The notes under the pieces were generated by a model. The model did not search any database. It saw nothing but the letters and a program-made list of their open reading frames with translations, and was not told where the DNA came from. Made by a program: the position numbers and the translations under genes. Positions 8,969 to 17,816 of a stretch of 64,000 bases of DNA are shown here, piece after piece (the stretch's first letter is position 1; each line of letters begins with the position of its first letter). Source of the stretch: Duncaniella muricolitica (GTDB taxonomy: Bacteria; Bacteroidota; Bacteroidia; Bacteroidales; Muribaculaceae). The DNA lies in the NCBI GenBank assembly GCA_025808375.1, contig CP061009.1:3906001-3970000 (forward strand), read 5' to 3'.

Positions 8969-10167
8969 AACGCCTTTCAGCCGTCAACTCTCAACCCTCA
9001 ATACCCCACAGATTGCGCATCCTCTTTGTGATAGACTCTTTACGCATGGGCGGTGCAGAGAAAAGCCTCGTCACCCTCCTCAATCTTCTCCCTGTCGCCG
9101 ACATGGACATCGAGGTCATGCGCATGTCACCGGCCGGACGGCTCGAACCGCTGCTGCCTGCCGGCATCCGGCTGTCACGGATAAGCCTCCACCGGCCCGG
9201 GCTCATCGGACGCGCACGCTTCATGGCCGCAAGAGCCGCCATGTATCTCTCGCGCCGCTTTTCCACCACCCCGACACACCCCAACGACCGCTTCTGGCGA
9301 TTCATGCGCCACTCAGTGCCACCACTCGAGCGGCAATATGACATAGCCGTCGCCTATCAGCAGGGATTTCCGACAGCCTTTGTGGCCACGCGTGTCAACG
9401 CCCGGCGCAAGATAGCCTGGGTCAACGCCGACGTGGCCGCAGCCGGATATGACGCGCAGTTCAATCGGCCGTTCTATCGCGCCATGACCCATATAGTCAC
9501 TGTCTCCGACACACTGCGCACCCTCTTCTGCTCACGCTATCCCTCACTCGCATCACGCGTCACAGCCATACCCGACATCGTCGACGCCCGAGCCATACGC
9601 CGGCTGGCGGAGGTGACACCATCGCCCTATCCCGACCGTGACGACGACCCCGCGAGGCCGCTGCGTCTGCTCACAGTGGCACGCATGGAGCACGTCAAGG
9701 GGCTCGACCTGGCCGTCGAGGCCGCCCGTCTGCTACACGACTCCGGACTCGACTTTCACTGGCACTTCATTGGCGACGGCAACGAGCGCGCAGCCATCGC
9801 CTCACTCGTCAGCCGCCACAGCCTCTGTCACCGCATCACCCTCCACGGCACTGTCACCAACCCCTACCCGTGGATGCGCGGATGTGACATCTACATACAG
9901 CCGTCACGCCACGAAGGCTACGGCATAGCCATCGCCGAGGCCATGACACTATGCTGCCCCGTCATAGCCACCGACTTCGCGGTGGCCCACGACCACATCG
10001 ACGGCTCCAACGGACTTATAGCCACAATCTCACCCCGGGGCATAGCCGACGCCATAACGATGCTCGCCGAGCCCCGACGCCGCCGACAGATTACCGACCG
10101 GCTCATCAATACATATCACAACGACCTGACATCTCTTCAAAAAGTCACTGCAATCCTAACATCCTGA
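8947..10167 (+). CDS. Glycosyltransferase family 4 (GT4)
   Basis: A GT-B glycosyltransferase of 406 residues. The acceptor-side start RILFVIDSLRMGGAEKSLVTLL is at about residue 23. The donor-binding half has LLTVARMEHVKGLDLAVEAARLL (about 238-260), HGTVTNPYPWM and the EX7E motif region SRHEGYGIAIAEAMTLCCPVIATD (about 320-343), the hallmark of the GT1/GT4 clan. It starts inside the flippase gene (22-base overlap); the first 22 residues are not conserved-looking, so a later start cannot be excluded. The sugar transferred cannot be told from the sequence. Confidence 0.9.
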   Translation: MAENRQLKRLSAVNSQPSIPHRLRILFVIDSLRMGGAEKSLVTLLNLLPVADMDIEVMRMSPAGRLEPLLPAGIRLSRISLHRPGLIGRARFMAARAAMYLSRRFSTTPTHPNDRFWRFMRHSVPPLERQYDIAVAYQQGFPTAFVATRVNARRKIAWVNADVAAAGYDAQFNRPFYRAMTHIVTVSDTLRTLFCSRYPSLASRVTAIPDIVDARAIRRLAEVTPSPYPDRDDDPARPLRLLTVARMEHVKGLDLAVEAARLLHDSGLDFHWHFIGDGNERAAIASLVSRHSLCHRITLHGTVTNPYPWMRGCDIYIQPSRHEGYGIAIAEAMTLCCPVIATDFAVAHDHIDGSNGLIATISPRGIADAITMLAEPRRRRQITDRLINTYHNDLTSLQKVTAILTS

Positions 10168-10168
10168 C

Positions 10169-11269
10169 ATGAAAATCTGCACCATTACCTGCCACAACGT
10201 AAACAACTTCGGGGCCTCGCTCCAGGCAACGGCCCTGTGTGAATATCTGCGCGGACTCGGCCACGACGCCCGCGTCATCGACTATATGCCCGTGCGCCGG
10301 CACAGCTCCCGTCGCTCGCGGCTGCGCACCATCCTCGAGTGGCCGCTCTTCAGACCCGTGGCCCGCCTCATTGACAACTATCGCGAATATCGACGCCGCG
10401 ACCGCCGTCGCCGGTTTGCCTCCTATCTCTCCGCGCTGCCCCTCACCGGCCGCTACACCTCGCTCTGCCAGCTACGTGACAATCCGCCACAGGCCGACCT
10501 CTACATAGCCGGCAGCGACCAGATATGGAATCCCCGCCTTGCCAACGGGCGCGACCCGGCCTTCTATCTCCTCTTCGGCCCCGCCTCGGTGCGCCGCGCC
10601 TCCTATGCCGCAAGTTTCGCCTCAGGACTGCTCCCGGTCGACAGCTTCCACAACATGCAGTCGCGGCTGTCACACCTCGACCACATCTCGGTGCGCGAGT
10701 CGAGCGGACTCGACATACTCTCGTCACTCGGTTATGAGGGACGTCAGGTGGTCGACCCCGTGTTTCTGCTCCCGCGCTCCTACTGGGACACCGCGGCCGA
10801 CAGCAGCGAGATACACCACAAGGGCGACTACATACTACTCTACGGCTTCGATGCCGGTTCGCTCATCATGGACACGGCCCGACGCCTCTCCAAAGAGACG
10901 GGACTCCCCGTCGTCTCCATATCGCCCTATCCTGTCAAGGGGGTGAAGAAAAACTACTGCAACGCCGGACCGCTCGAATTTCTCGCGCTCGTGCGCGGAG
11001 CCTCGGCCGTGCTCACCGAGTCGTTTCACGCGCTGGCTTTCGCCATGATATTCCATGTGCCCTTCTACGCCTTCCGCCGCAGCGAGAACCTCAACGCACG
11101 CATCACCGACTTTCTCGCCACCCTCGGCCTCTCGCGCCGCCTCATCACCTCCGAGGCCGTCACGCTCCCGCCGCTCGACATGGATTTTACCGTGCCCGAC
11201 ACCCTGCTCTCCAACATGCGTGACTCCTCGGTCGATTATCTTGACCATATAACATCACAAGCCGTATGA
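10169..11269 (+). CDS. Polysaccharide pyruvyl transferase family protein
   Basis: A cytoplasmic protein of 366 residues of family PF04230, which adds pyruvate ketals or acts in related cell-surface sugar modifications (WcaK/CsaB/WcfO group). Typical features are the start MKICTITCHNVNNFGASLQA, YIAGSDQIWNPRL (about 111), SVRESSGLDIL (about 173) and ESFHALAFAMIFHVPFYAFR (about 284-303). It follows the GT4 gene after one base and is overlapped by the next gene through ATGA. A pyruvate ketal would put a negative charge on the polymer. The family is broad, so the exact acceptor is unknown. Confidence 0.87.
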   Translation: MKICTITCHNVNNFGASLQATALCEYLRGLGHDARVIDYMPVRRHSSRRSRLRTILEWPLFRPVARLIDNYREYRRRDRRRRFASYLSALPLTGRYTSLCQLRDNPPQADLYIAGSDQIWNPRLANGRDPAFYLLFGPASVRRASYAASFASGLLPVDSFHNMQSRLSHLDHISVRESSGLDILSSLGYEGRQVVDPVFLLPRSYWDTAADSSEIHHKGDYILLYGFDAGSLIMDTARRLSKETGLPVVSISPYPVKGVKKNYCNAGPLEFLALVRGASAVLTESFHALAFAMIFHVPFYAFRRSENLNARITDFLATLGLSRRLITSEAVTLPPLDMDFTVPDTLLSNMRDSSVDYLDHITSQAV

Positions 11270-12444
11270 ACAAACCGCGGGTCCTCATAGCCATGCATTA
11301 TCTCCACCTGGGCGGAGCCGAGACAGCACTCATAGGGCTGCTCCACGCCTGGGATTACGAGCGTGCCGATGTCGACCTGTTTCTCTACGCCCGACGCGGC
11401 GAACTGTTGTCCGAGCTGCCCCTGGAGGTCAATCTGCTGCCCGAGCTGGCTGACTACCGCGCCATCGAGTCGCCCGTCGCCGAAGCCCTGCGCAGCGGAC
11501 GCCTGGGTGTGGTCTACGGACGTATGCGCGCCCGGCAGTATTACCGCAAGAGCCGCCACCGCGACGCCATCTTCGACCTGGTGGGCCGACACGTCACACA
11601 GTTTCTGCCCCCTATGAGCACGGCCTCCTACGACCTTGCCATCTCGTTTATCGCACCTCATCATCCGGTGCTCTACAAGGTCGACGCCCGACGCAAGATA
11701 TGCTGGATACACACCGACTATTCCTATCTCGACATCGACGCCGAGGCCGAACACGACACGTGGGGAGCCTATGACAACATCATATCCATCTCGCCGGCCG
11801 TCACCGAAGGCTTCTGCTCTAAGTTTCCGGGGCTGCGCGACAGGATTATCGAGGTGGAAAACGTCATCCCCGCCGACCTCATCCGCCGCAGGGCCGAGGA
11901 GTATATACCAGCCGAGTTCAACGACAACAACTTCAACATACTCTCGGTGGGCCGCTTCAGCCACCAGAAAAATTTTGACAACGTGCCCGACATCATGCGC
12001 CGGCTCATCGACATCACCGGCCGCACCGACCTCCACTGGCACATCATCGGCTACGGGGCCGACGAGCGGCTCATCAGCGACCGCATAGCCAAAGCCGGGA
12101 TGGAGAGCCGTGTCCACCTGCTGGGCAAACGCGACAATCCCTATCCCTACATGGCCGCGTGTGACCTCTACATACAGCCTTCGCGCTACGAAGGCAAATC
12201 AATAGCCGTGCGCGAGGCCCAGATGCTGGGCCGCCCGGTCATCATCACCGACTATGCCACGGCCCGCTCGCAGGTCGACAACGGCACCGACGGCCTCATC
12301 GTGCCGCTCGACAACGCCTCGTGTGCCCGAGCCATAGCCGACGCACTGTCATCACCCGGCCTTCTGACCGGCCTCGCCTCGGCCACAGCCACCCGCGACT
12401 ACACACTCAGCCACGAAGTGCAAAAACTCTACCGACTGCTCTGA
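11266..12444 (+). CDS. Glycosyltransferase family 4 (GT4)
   Basis: A GT-B glycosyltransferase of 392 residues. The N-terminal half starts RVLIAMHYLHLGGAETALIGLL. The donor half shows ILSVGRFSHQKNFDNVPDIMR (about 226) and the EX7E region SRYEGKSIAVREAQMLGRPVI (about 306-326). The start codon overlaps the stop of the pyruvyltransferase gene (ATGA), indicating translational coupling. It resembles the GT4 at 8947 in overall plan but the sequences differ. Substrate is not predictable. Confidence 0.9.
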   Translation: MNKPRVLIAMHYLHLGGAETALIGLLHAWDYERADVDLFLYARRGELLSELPLEVNLLPELADYRAIESPVAEALRSGRLGVVYGRMRARQYYRKSRHRDAIFDLVGRHVTQFLPPMSTASYDLAISFIAPHHPVLYKVDARRKICWIHTDYSYLDIDAEAEHDTWGAYDNIISISPAVTEGFCSKFPGLRDRIIEVENVIPADLIRRRAEEYIPAEFNDNNFNILSVGRFSHQKNFDNVPDIMRRLIDITGRTDLHWHIIGYGADERLISDRIAKAGMESRVHLLGKRDNPYPYMAACDLYIQPSRYEGKSIAVREAQMLGRPVIITDYATARSQVDNGTDGLIVPLDNASCARAIADALSSPGLLTGLASATATRDYTLSHEVQKLYRLL

Positions 12445-12493
12445 AACAATCGGCAATACACAACCCGAAACCTGCATACATCACATTAATCCA

Positions 12494-13564
12494 ATGGACT
12501 CGCCCACACAATCCGCGGCACCCGCACGTCAATACTGGATAGACATCCTGCGCACATTTGCGTGTATCTGTGTAATTACAATCCACACCCCGTTGCCGGA
12601 AAGATACGGCGGCGAACCGTTGGACCCTGCATGTTTCTTTTATCTGAGATCGGGAGCATCAGTCCTTTTCTTCATGATTTCGGGAGCTTTGATTCTTGAC
12701 AGACCACGCCGGCTGATACCGTTCATGAAAACGCGGCTTCTGCATATAGGAGTGCCCTTAGTTATCTGGGGGCTGCTGGCATTCGCCCTTAGCATATATA
12801 AATACGACTACACATCGGTAGGAATTGTCTTAGATATGGTGTCCATGCCCTTTATCGACGTGATACGCAACCAATATTGGTTCATATACACGCTCATGGG
12901 CATATATCTGATGACCCCGATGCTCTCGACATGGCTCAACTCATGCAGCCGACGCGAGTGCGAGATACTCCTGGGCGCATGGATGCTGACGCTGTGCATA
13001 CCCTATGCGGCCATCGTGCTGCCACAGTTAAACAGAGTGTCAGAGATCGACGGAATGTTGTACTACTTCACAGGATATGCCGGATATGCCGTCCTGGGCT
13101 TCTATCTGCGACGCTATGTCTCAATCACAAAAATAACACCTGCCATGGTAACCGCTGTCCTGCTCATTGTTTCGGTCACATGGCTGTTATCCGAATATGT
13201 ACCGTCAGTCCACACTGTGCTGCTCTCCCGCACAAACATATGCACCGCGCTGATGGCGTCGACCTATTTTCTTCTTATCAAACGCATTTCCGTCTCTGAA
13301 AGGACAGGAAAGATATTCTATAATTTCGCCAATCATTCGTTCGGCATATATCTGATACATAATTTTGTCATTTCCGAGCTTTTATGGCCCCAGACAATAA
13401 GGTTGGCCTTGCATCCGGCCGTCAGCATACCTGTCTCAGCCATAATCACCATAATAATATCTTATATGACGGTCTCAGCCCTGTCTCGTCTACCTTTAAG
13501 CAGATATACCGTCAGCTACACAGCCCCTGAGCGGAAATTTCGCCTTAGACTCTCGTTGAAATAA
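12494..13564 (+). CDS. Membrane acyltransferase (acyltransferase 3 family)
   Basis: An integral membrane protein of 356 residues of PF01757 (OafA/WecH type), which transfers acetyl or other acyl groups to sugars at the membrane. The family start YWIDILRTFACICVITIHT (about 14-32) contains the conserved histidine. About ten hydrophobic segments follow, including VLFFMISGALIL (about 56) and FGIYLIHNFVISELLWP near 290. Base composition is somewhat richer in A and T than the flanking genes. Its stop shares a base with the next start (TAATG), so they are coupled. Confidence 0.9.
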   Translation: MDSPTQSAAPARQYWIDILRTFACICVITIHTPLPERYGGEPLDPACFFYLRSGASVLFFMISGALILDRPRRLIPFMKTRLLHIGVPLVIWGLLAFALSIYKYDYTSVGIVLDMVSMPFIDVIRNQYWFIYTLMGIYLMTPMLSTWLNSCSRRECEILLGAWMLTLCIPYAAIVLPQLNRVSEIDGMLYYFTGYAGYAVLGFYLRRYVSITKITPAMVTAVLLIVSVTWLLSEYVPSVHTVLLSRTNICTALMASTYFLLIKRISVSERTGKIFYNFANHSFGIYLIHNFVISELLWPQTIRLALHPAVSIPVSAIITIIISYMTVSALSRLPLSRYTVSYTAPERKFRLRLSLK

Positions 13565-14301
13565 TGTCATTTGACAACAACACCATACATTACTGCTGGT
13601 TTGGCGGGAATCCGCTTCCCGGGAGTGCGCGCAGATGCATCGAGTCGTGGCGCAGACACTTCCCGGGATGGGAAATCAAGGAGTGGAACGAGTCAAACTA
13701 TGACCTCAACGCCATACTCTACACCCGCCAGGCCGCCTCACGGGGCAAATGGGCCTTTGTGAGCGACTATGCGCGGTTTGACATCCTCTATCGCGAAGGG
13801 GGCGTGTATTTCGACACCGATGTCGAAGTCATAGCCCCGTTTGACGACATTATGGCCCGCGGCGCGTTCATGGGCTGGGAACAAAGCCCTGTCGGTGTCG
13901 GCGTAAACTCGGGACTCGGCATAGGCGCGCCCGCCGGACTGCCGCTCTATCGCGAAATCCTCGACCGCTACGCGTCCATGCCCTATCTCGGCACAGACGG
14001 ACATCCGCTGCCGGGCACGGTGGTCAGGCATGTCACCGACCTGCTCCTCGGCCACGGCCTCAGGCTTGAAGACACCATGCAGACAGTGGCCGGAGTCACC
14101 GTATACCCTCACGATTATTTCAATCCTCTCGACGACGCCACAGGCCGACTGACCCTTACGGACAACACCCGCAGCATACACCGCTATGACAAGACGTGGT
14201 GTGACGACTACGGCCCCGCCCGCATACGCCTCACCCGTCTCCTCCACCGCGTCATAGGCACATCGCTGTCGTTGCGCATAAAGAAACTACTGCGGCTTTA
14301 A
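13564..14301 (+). CDS. Glycosyltransferase with DXD motif (GT32-like, capsular polysaccharide synthesis)
   Basis: A protein of 245 residues beginning IHYCWFGGNPLPGSARRCIESW, the start of the glycosyltransferase sugar-binding (Gly_transf_sug/Caps_synth) family. The metal-binding DXD motif lies in GGVYFDTDVEV (about residues 79-89), preceded by SDYARFDILYREGG. It couples to the preceding acyltransferase through a shared base. Its stop codon is the last base before a palindromic element (14302), so the element may have inserted directly at the gene end. Confidence 0.85.
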   Translation: MSFDNNTIHYCWFGGNPLPGSARRCIESWRRHFPGWEIKEWNESNYDLNAILYTRQAASRGKWAFVSDYARFDILYREGGVYFDTDVEVIAPFDDIMARGAFMGWEQSPVGVGVNSGLGIGAPAGLPLYREILDRYASMPYLGTDGHPLPGTVVRHVTDLLLGHGLRLEDTMQTVAGVTVYPHDYFNPLDDATGRLTLTDNTRSIHRYDKTWCDDYGPARIRLTRLLHRVIGTSLSLRIKKLLRL

Positions 14302-14671
14302 GAGGGTGTTGCAGAACTCCTAAAATCAGATAATTTGCAGACTGTTGTAGCAAAGAAAGGCCCGTAGGGCCTGTGCGAACTTAGGCCATGGCAAGCATCC
14401 GCGCAAGCGGTGCGCAGCCATGGTACAGAACAATTATCCACAGCATGTGCCGCGTAGCGGTACAACAACACAAGCATATCAAAACGCTAAGTCGCAGTGA
14501 ATTACCATCATGACATTTTGTGGCACCGCTACGCGGCGCGCCGTCTTATATCTGTCTTTATACCATGGCTGCGCACCGCTTGCGCGGATGCTTGCCATGG
14601 CCTAAGTTCGCACAGGCCCTACGGGCCTTTCCATGCCACAGATGATAAATCGTAAGTTCTGCAACACCCTC
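14302..14671. repeat. Large palindromic (MITE-like) element inside the capsule locus
   Basis: The two arms match in three exact blocks in inverted orientation: the termini GAGGGTGTTGCAGAACT (14302-14318 and its complement 14655-14671); a block of about 70 bases (about 14357-14426 against 14561-14631); and CCGCGTAGCGGT-type blocks close to the centre (about 14451 and 14524). Between blocks the arms differ in sequence. The 70-base block itself holds small hairpins (GGCCC-GTA-GGGCC, CCGC-GCAA-GCGG). No ORF of note lies inside. It sits between the stop of one gene and the start region of the polymerase gene. TAA flanks both sides (14299-14301 and 14673-14675), a possible short target duplication. 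Confidence 0.88.
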
Positions 14672-14735
14672 CTAATATCATATATCGCATATATCTCCGT
14701 TTATATCTTATCCGGCCCGACATTTTTTCAGGACA

Positions 14736-15866
14736 ATGCCACCTATTACCCTACATATATTTCTCATAGTCACCGCCGTGCTGGTGGTGCCCTACTCGCT
14801 CATGCTCATGAACACCGGCGGCGACACACTGGCCGTGGGCGAGAAAAACAAGGGCGACTACCGGTGGTCGCTGCTGCTGAGCATACTCCTGGCCCTGTGG
14901 ATAGGCACCCGTCCCACCGACGCTATCGGCATGGGCTATGGTGACTCGGTCAACTATGCCCGCACCTATGAACTCATGGCCGCTAACGACCTGTCGCTGT
15001 CGACCGCCGTGTTTGGCTCGGAATGGCTGTGGCAACTGATGATGATCGTCTGCATACAATGCTCGCTCGATGTCTCGTCATTTTTCCTCATCGTTGCTGT
15101 CGGATATGTCATGACGGCCACTTGGGCCATGAAAAAGATACTCCCGACGCGGCCCTATCTGGGATTTCTGTTTCTCATCTCGTCGCTGATGTATTACTCG
15201 TTCAGCGTCAACGGTCTGCGCAACGGCCTGGCATGTCACATGATACTCCTTGCCCTGGCATTTTTCATGGACGACCGATGGAGCGTGGCCGCACTCATAG
15301 CTTTTCTCGCCATCGGCATCCACCGCTCGGTGCTGCTCCCCATAGTCGCGGCCCTTGTGGCATGGAAGCTCATCCGCGAGCCTCGCTACGCAATATATTT
15401 CTGGCTGCTGTGCATAGTGCTGTCGCTATATGGCGGAGACCTGTTCATGAACTTTTTCGCCTCGCTCGGCTATGACGACCGCATGTCCACCTACACCTCG
15501 GGCGATCTGGCCGACCACCGCGACATGTTCTCGGCCACGGGATTCCGCTGGGACTTTCTCGCCTACAGTGCCGTCCCCATAGCCCTTACATGGCTGGTGA
15601 ATATACTGAGGAAGAAACGCGACGGATGGTTTAACATCATCTCGGTGACCTACATATTGTGCAACGCCTTCTGGGTGCTGGTCATACGCGCCGAGTATTC
15701 CAACCGCTTCGCCTATCTCTCATGGTTTCTCTATCCTGTGGTCATATCCTATCCCCTCTGCAACATGAAGGCCTGGCGCAACCAGAACCAAGTGGCCGGC
15801 CTGACTCTGCTGCTGTATTTCTCGTTCACGTTTATAATGAACACATTATATTGGGGGGGTAATTAA
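14736..15866 (+). CDS. EpsG-family / Wzy-like polysaccharide polymerase
   Basis: A polytopic membrane protein of 376 residues. The stretch IGTRPTDAIGMGYGDSVNYARTYELM (two parts either side of about residue 60) is typical of EpsG family members, which polymerise exopolysaccharide repeat units. About ten to eleven hydrophobic segments span the chain, ending LTLLLYFSFTFIMNTLYW. It is the only polymerase-like gene in the locus, so it probably plays the Wzy role. The start at 14736 lies 64 bases after the palindromic element. Confidence 0.82.
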   Translation: MPPITLHIFLIVTAVLVVPYSLMLMNTGGDTLAVGEKNKGDYRWSLLLSILLALWIGTRPTDAIGMGYGDSVNYARTYELMAANDLSLSTAVFGSEWLWQLMMIVCIQCSLDVSSFFLIVAVGYVMTATWAMKKILPTRPYLGFLFLISSLMYYSFSVNGLRNGLACHMILLALAFFMDDRWSVAALIAFLAIGIHRSVLLPIVAALVAWKLIREPRYAIYFWLLCIVLSLYGGDLFMNFFASLGYDDRMSTYTSGDLADHRDMFSATGFRWDFLAYSAVPIALTWLVNILRKKRDGWFNIISVTYILCNAFWVLVIRAEYSNRFAYLSWFLYPVVISYPLCNMKAWRNQNQVAGLTLLLYFSFTFIMNTLYWGGN

Positions 15867-15908
15867 TTGGTATTCACCCGAATGGGCCTAAACAAAAAAA
15901 CGACACTC

Positions 15909-16805
15909 ATGAAGACACTCACTGTTTTCACCCCGACATACAACCGCGCCCATCTGCTGCGCCGTCTCTATGAGAGCCTTGTCACGCAGTCGTGTCAGGA
16001 TTTCGAGTGGCTCGTCATCGACGACGGGTCCACCGACTTCACGCGTCAGCTTGTCGAGAGCTTCATAGCCGAAGGACGCATACCCGTCAGATACATTTAT
16101 AAGGAAAACGGCGGCCTCTACACCGGCTACAACGTGGCCTATGCCAACATCGCCACCGAGCTGTGTGTATGCATCGACTCTGACGACTTCATGCCCGACG
16201 ACGCCGTGGAAATAATCGTCAGCACATGGCGCGAAAAAGGCTCCGACCGCCTGGCCGGACTCATCGGACTCGACTGTTATCTCGACTCCATGCAGCCCAT
16301 CGGAGGACGGTTTCCCGAGGGGCTCGGAGAGGTGTATTTTCTCGACCTGTACACCCGCAATATCCATCGCGGCGACTCCAAAGTGGTGACCCGCACCGAA
16401 CTGATGCGCTCCGTGGCTCCGATGACGGGCTATGCGGGCGAGAAGAATTTCAATCCCGTCTACATGCTGCTCCAGGTGGCGGACAATTATCCGTTTATCG
16501 CGGTCAACGAATGTCTGTGCATCGTGGACTATCAACTGGGGGCTGACAGCATGTCGGAAAACATCTACCGCCAGTATGTCGACTCGCCCCGCAGCTTTGC
16601 CAAGCTGCGCCGGCTGGAAATGACACTCCGACGCTCCACGTGGAACAATAATCTGCGCTGTGCCGTCCATTATGTGTCGAGCTGTATCCTCGCCGGCGAT
16701 AAAGACTGGCTGGGCAGCTCCCCGAGAAAAGTGCTCACCCTCCTGGCCGCCATCCCCGGATGGATGCTCGCCGGATATATCCGACACAAGGTAAGACAAC
16801 TGTGA
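15909..16805 (+). CDS. Glycosyltransferase family 2 (GT2)
   Basis: A GT-A glycosyltransferase of 298 residues from the ATG at 15909 (MKTLTVFTPTYNRAHLL); the longer frame from 15867 adds 14 unconserved residues. Motifs are FTPTYNRA (6-13), WLVIDDGSTD (about 36-45), the DXD-type CIDSDDFMPDDA (about 83-94) and GLIGLDCYLD. It probably forms one unit with the next gene, whose GTG start overlaps its stop (GTGA). The sugar is unknown. Confidence 0.9.
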   Translation: MKTLTVFTPTYNRAHLLRRLYESLVTQSCQDFEWLVIDDGSTDFTRQLVESFIAEGRIPVRYIYKENGGLYTGYNVAYANIATELCVCIDSDDFMPDDAVEIIVSTWREKGSDRLAGLIGLDCYLDSMQPIGGRFPEGLGEVYFLDLYTRNIHRGDSKVVTRTELMRSVAPMTGYAGEKNFNPVYMLLQVADNYPFIAVNECLCIVDYQLGADSMSENIYRQYVDSPRSFAKLRRLEMTLRRSTWNNNLRCAVHYVSSCILAGDKDWLGSSPRKVLTLLAAIPGWMLAGYIRHKVRQL

Positions 16806-17773
16806 CCTATTCGGTGGCCATACGCACACTGGCTCTATCGCCCGACTCTCTCAGGAAAGTGCTCCAAGGTGTATTCTCCCAGACAATCCTGCCCGAAAAG
16901 GTGGTCGTATACATCGCCCGCAACTACGCGATACCGTCATGGAGGGTCGGATATGAGCAGTATGTGTATACCGACAAGGGCATGATGAGCCAGCGGGCCT
17001 TACCCTACACCGAACTTACTTCCGACTACATCCTCATGCTCGACGATGACCTTGTGCTCGCTCCGGCTACAGCCTCACGGCTGCTCGCGACCGCCGACAC
17101 GGAACACACCGACCTGCTGGGGGCCGATGTGTTTCAGAATCATCTGCTGCCCGTAACCGCCCGGCTGACCGCGGCCGTGAGCTCACTGGTCATGCCCCAC
17201 TACCGACATGACAAGGCTTTCCGACTCAGGCGTGACGGAGCATTCTCCTACATAGCGCGTCCGCGACCGCAGTATTACAGCTCCGACACATGCTGCGGTC
17301 CGCTCATGCTCTGGCGCAGAGAGTCTTTTCTCAGGCTTCATGCCGAGGACGAGAAATGGATTGACACGTTGGGATATGCTTATGGCGAGGACGCGCTGCT
17401 CTCCTACAAGGCCACAGCCAACGGGATGAAAGCAGGCATAGACTTCCGCGCCGAAGTGACCAATCTTGACTCGCGCACATCGTCTGACCGATATCGCAAC
17501 GACCCGCAACGGCTGTACATACGCGCCAAAGCCATGTTTATCACCTGGTGGCGCATGTGTTACAAGCCTCATGGCAATCACCGCCGCGGAGCCTCCGGGG
17601 CTCTCTTCGGGGGGGTGCTTAAATATATGTGGCTGACACCCGTGATGCTGGCCTTCTCGGCTGTGACATTCTCCACAACACCGATCAGGGCATATCTCCG
17701 TGGTCTCAGAGACGGTTACCGATATGTCCGTTCCGACATATACCTCTCCATCCCGCCATATATCTTCCGATAA
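16802..17773 (+). CDS. Glycosyltransferase family 2-like protein
   Basis: A protein of 323 residues from the GTG at 16802, which overlaps the previous stop as GTGA; the ATG at 16760 would give a long overlap and no conserved residues. It begins TYSVAIRTLALSPDSLRKVL and has a GT-A metal motif in YILMLDDDLVLAPATAS (about 74-90). CCGPLMLWRRESF near 160 and GYAYGEDALLSYKA near 185 resemble the acceptor/catalytic region of GT2 enzymes. The C-terminus has a hydrophobic stretch (MWLTPVMLAFSAVTFS). Confidence 0.82.
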   Translation: MTYSVAIRTLALSPDSLRKVLQGVFSQTILPEKVVVYIARNYAIPSWRVGYEQYVYTDKGMMSQRALPYTELTSDYILMLDDDLVLAPATASRLLATADTEHTDLLGADVFQNHLLPVTARLTAAVSSLVMPHYRHDKAFRLRRDGAFSYIARPRPQYYSSDTCCGPLMLWRRESFLRLHAEDEKWIDTLGYAYGEDALLSYKATANGMKAGIDFRAEVTNLDSRTSSDRYRNDPQRLYIRAKAMFITWWRMCYKPHGNHRRGASGALFGGVLKYMWLTPVMLAFSAVTFSTTPIRAYLRGLRDGYRYVRSDIYLSIPPYIFR

Positions 17774-17816
17774 TTAAGCCTCCCTTACACTTGTCCTAAC
17801 TCCTGTAATTAATATA

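Noticed and set aside
14302..14671. Invertible promoter (phase-variable switch) in the capsule locus
   Set aside because: The arms are inverted repeats, but no promoter box facing the next gene is evident between them and no invertase gene is nearby; a MITE-like palindrome fits better.
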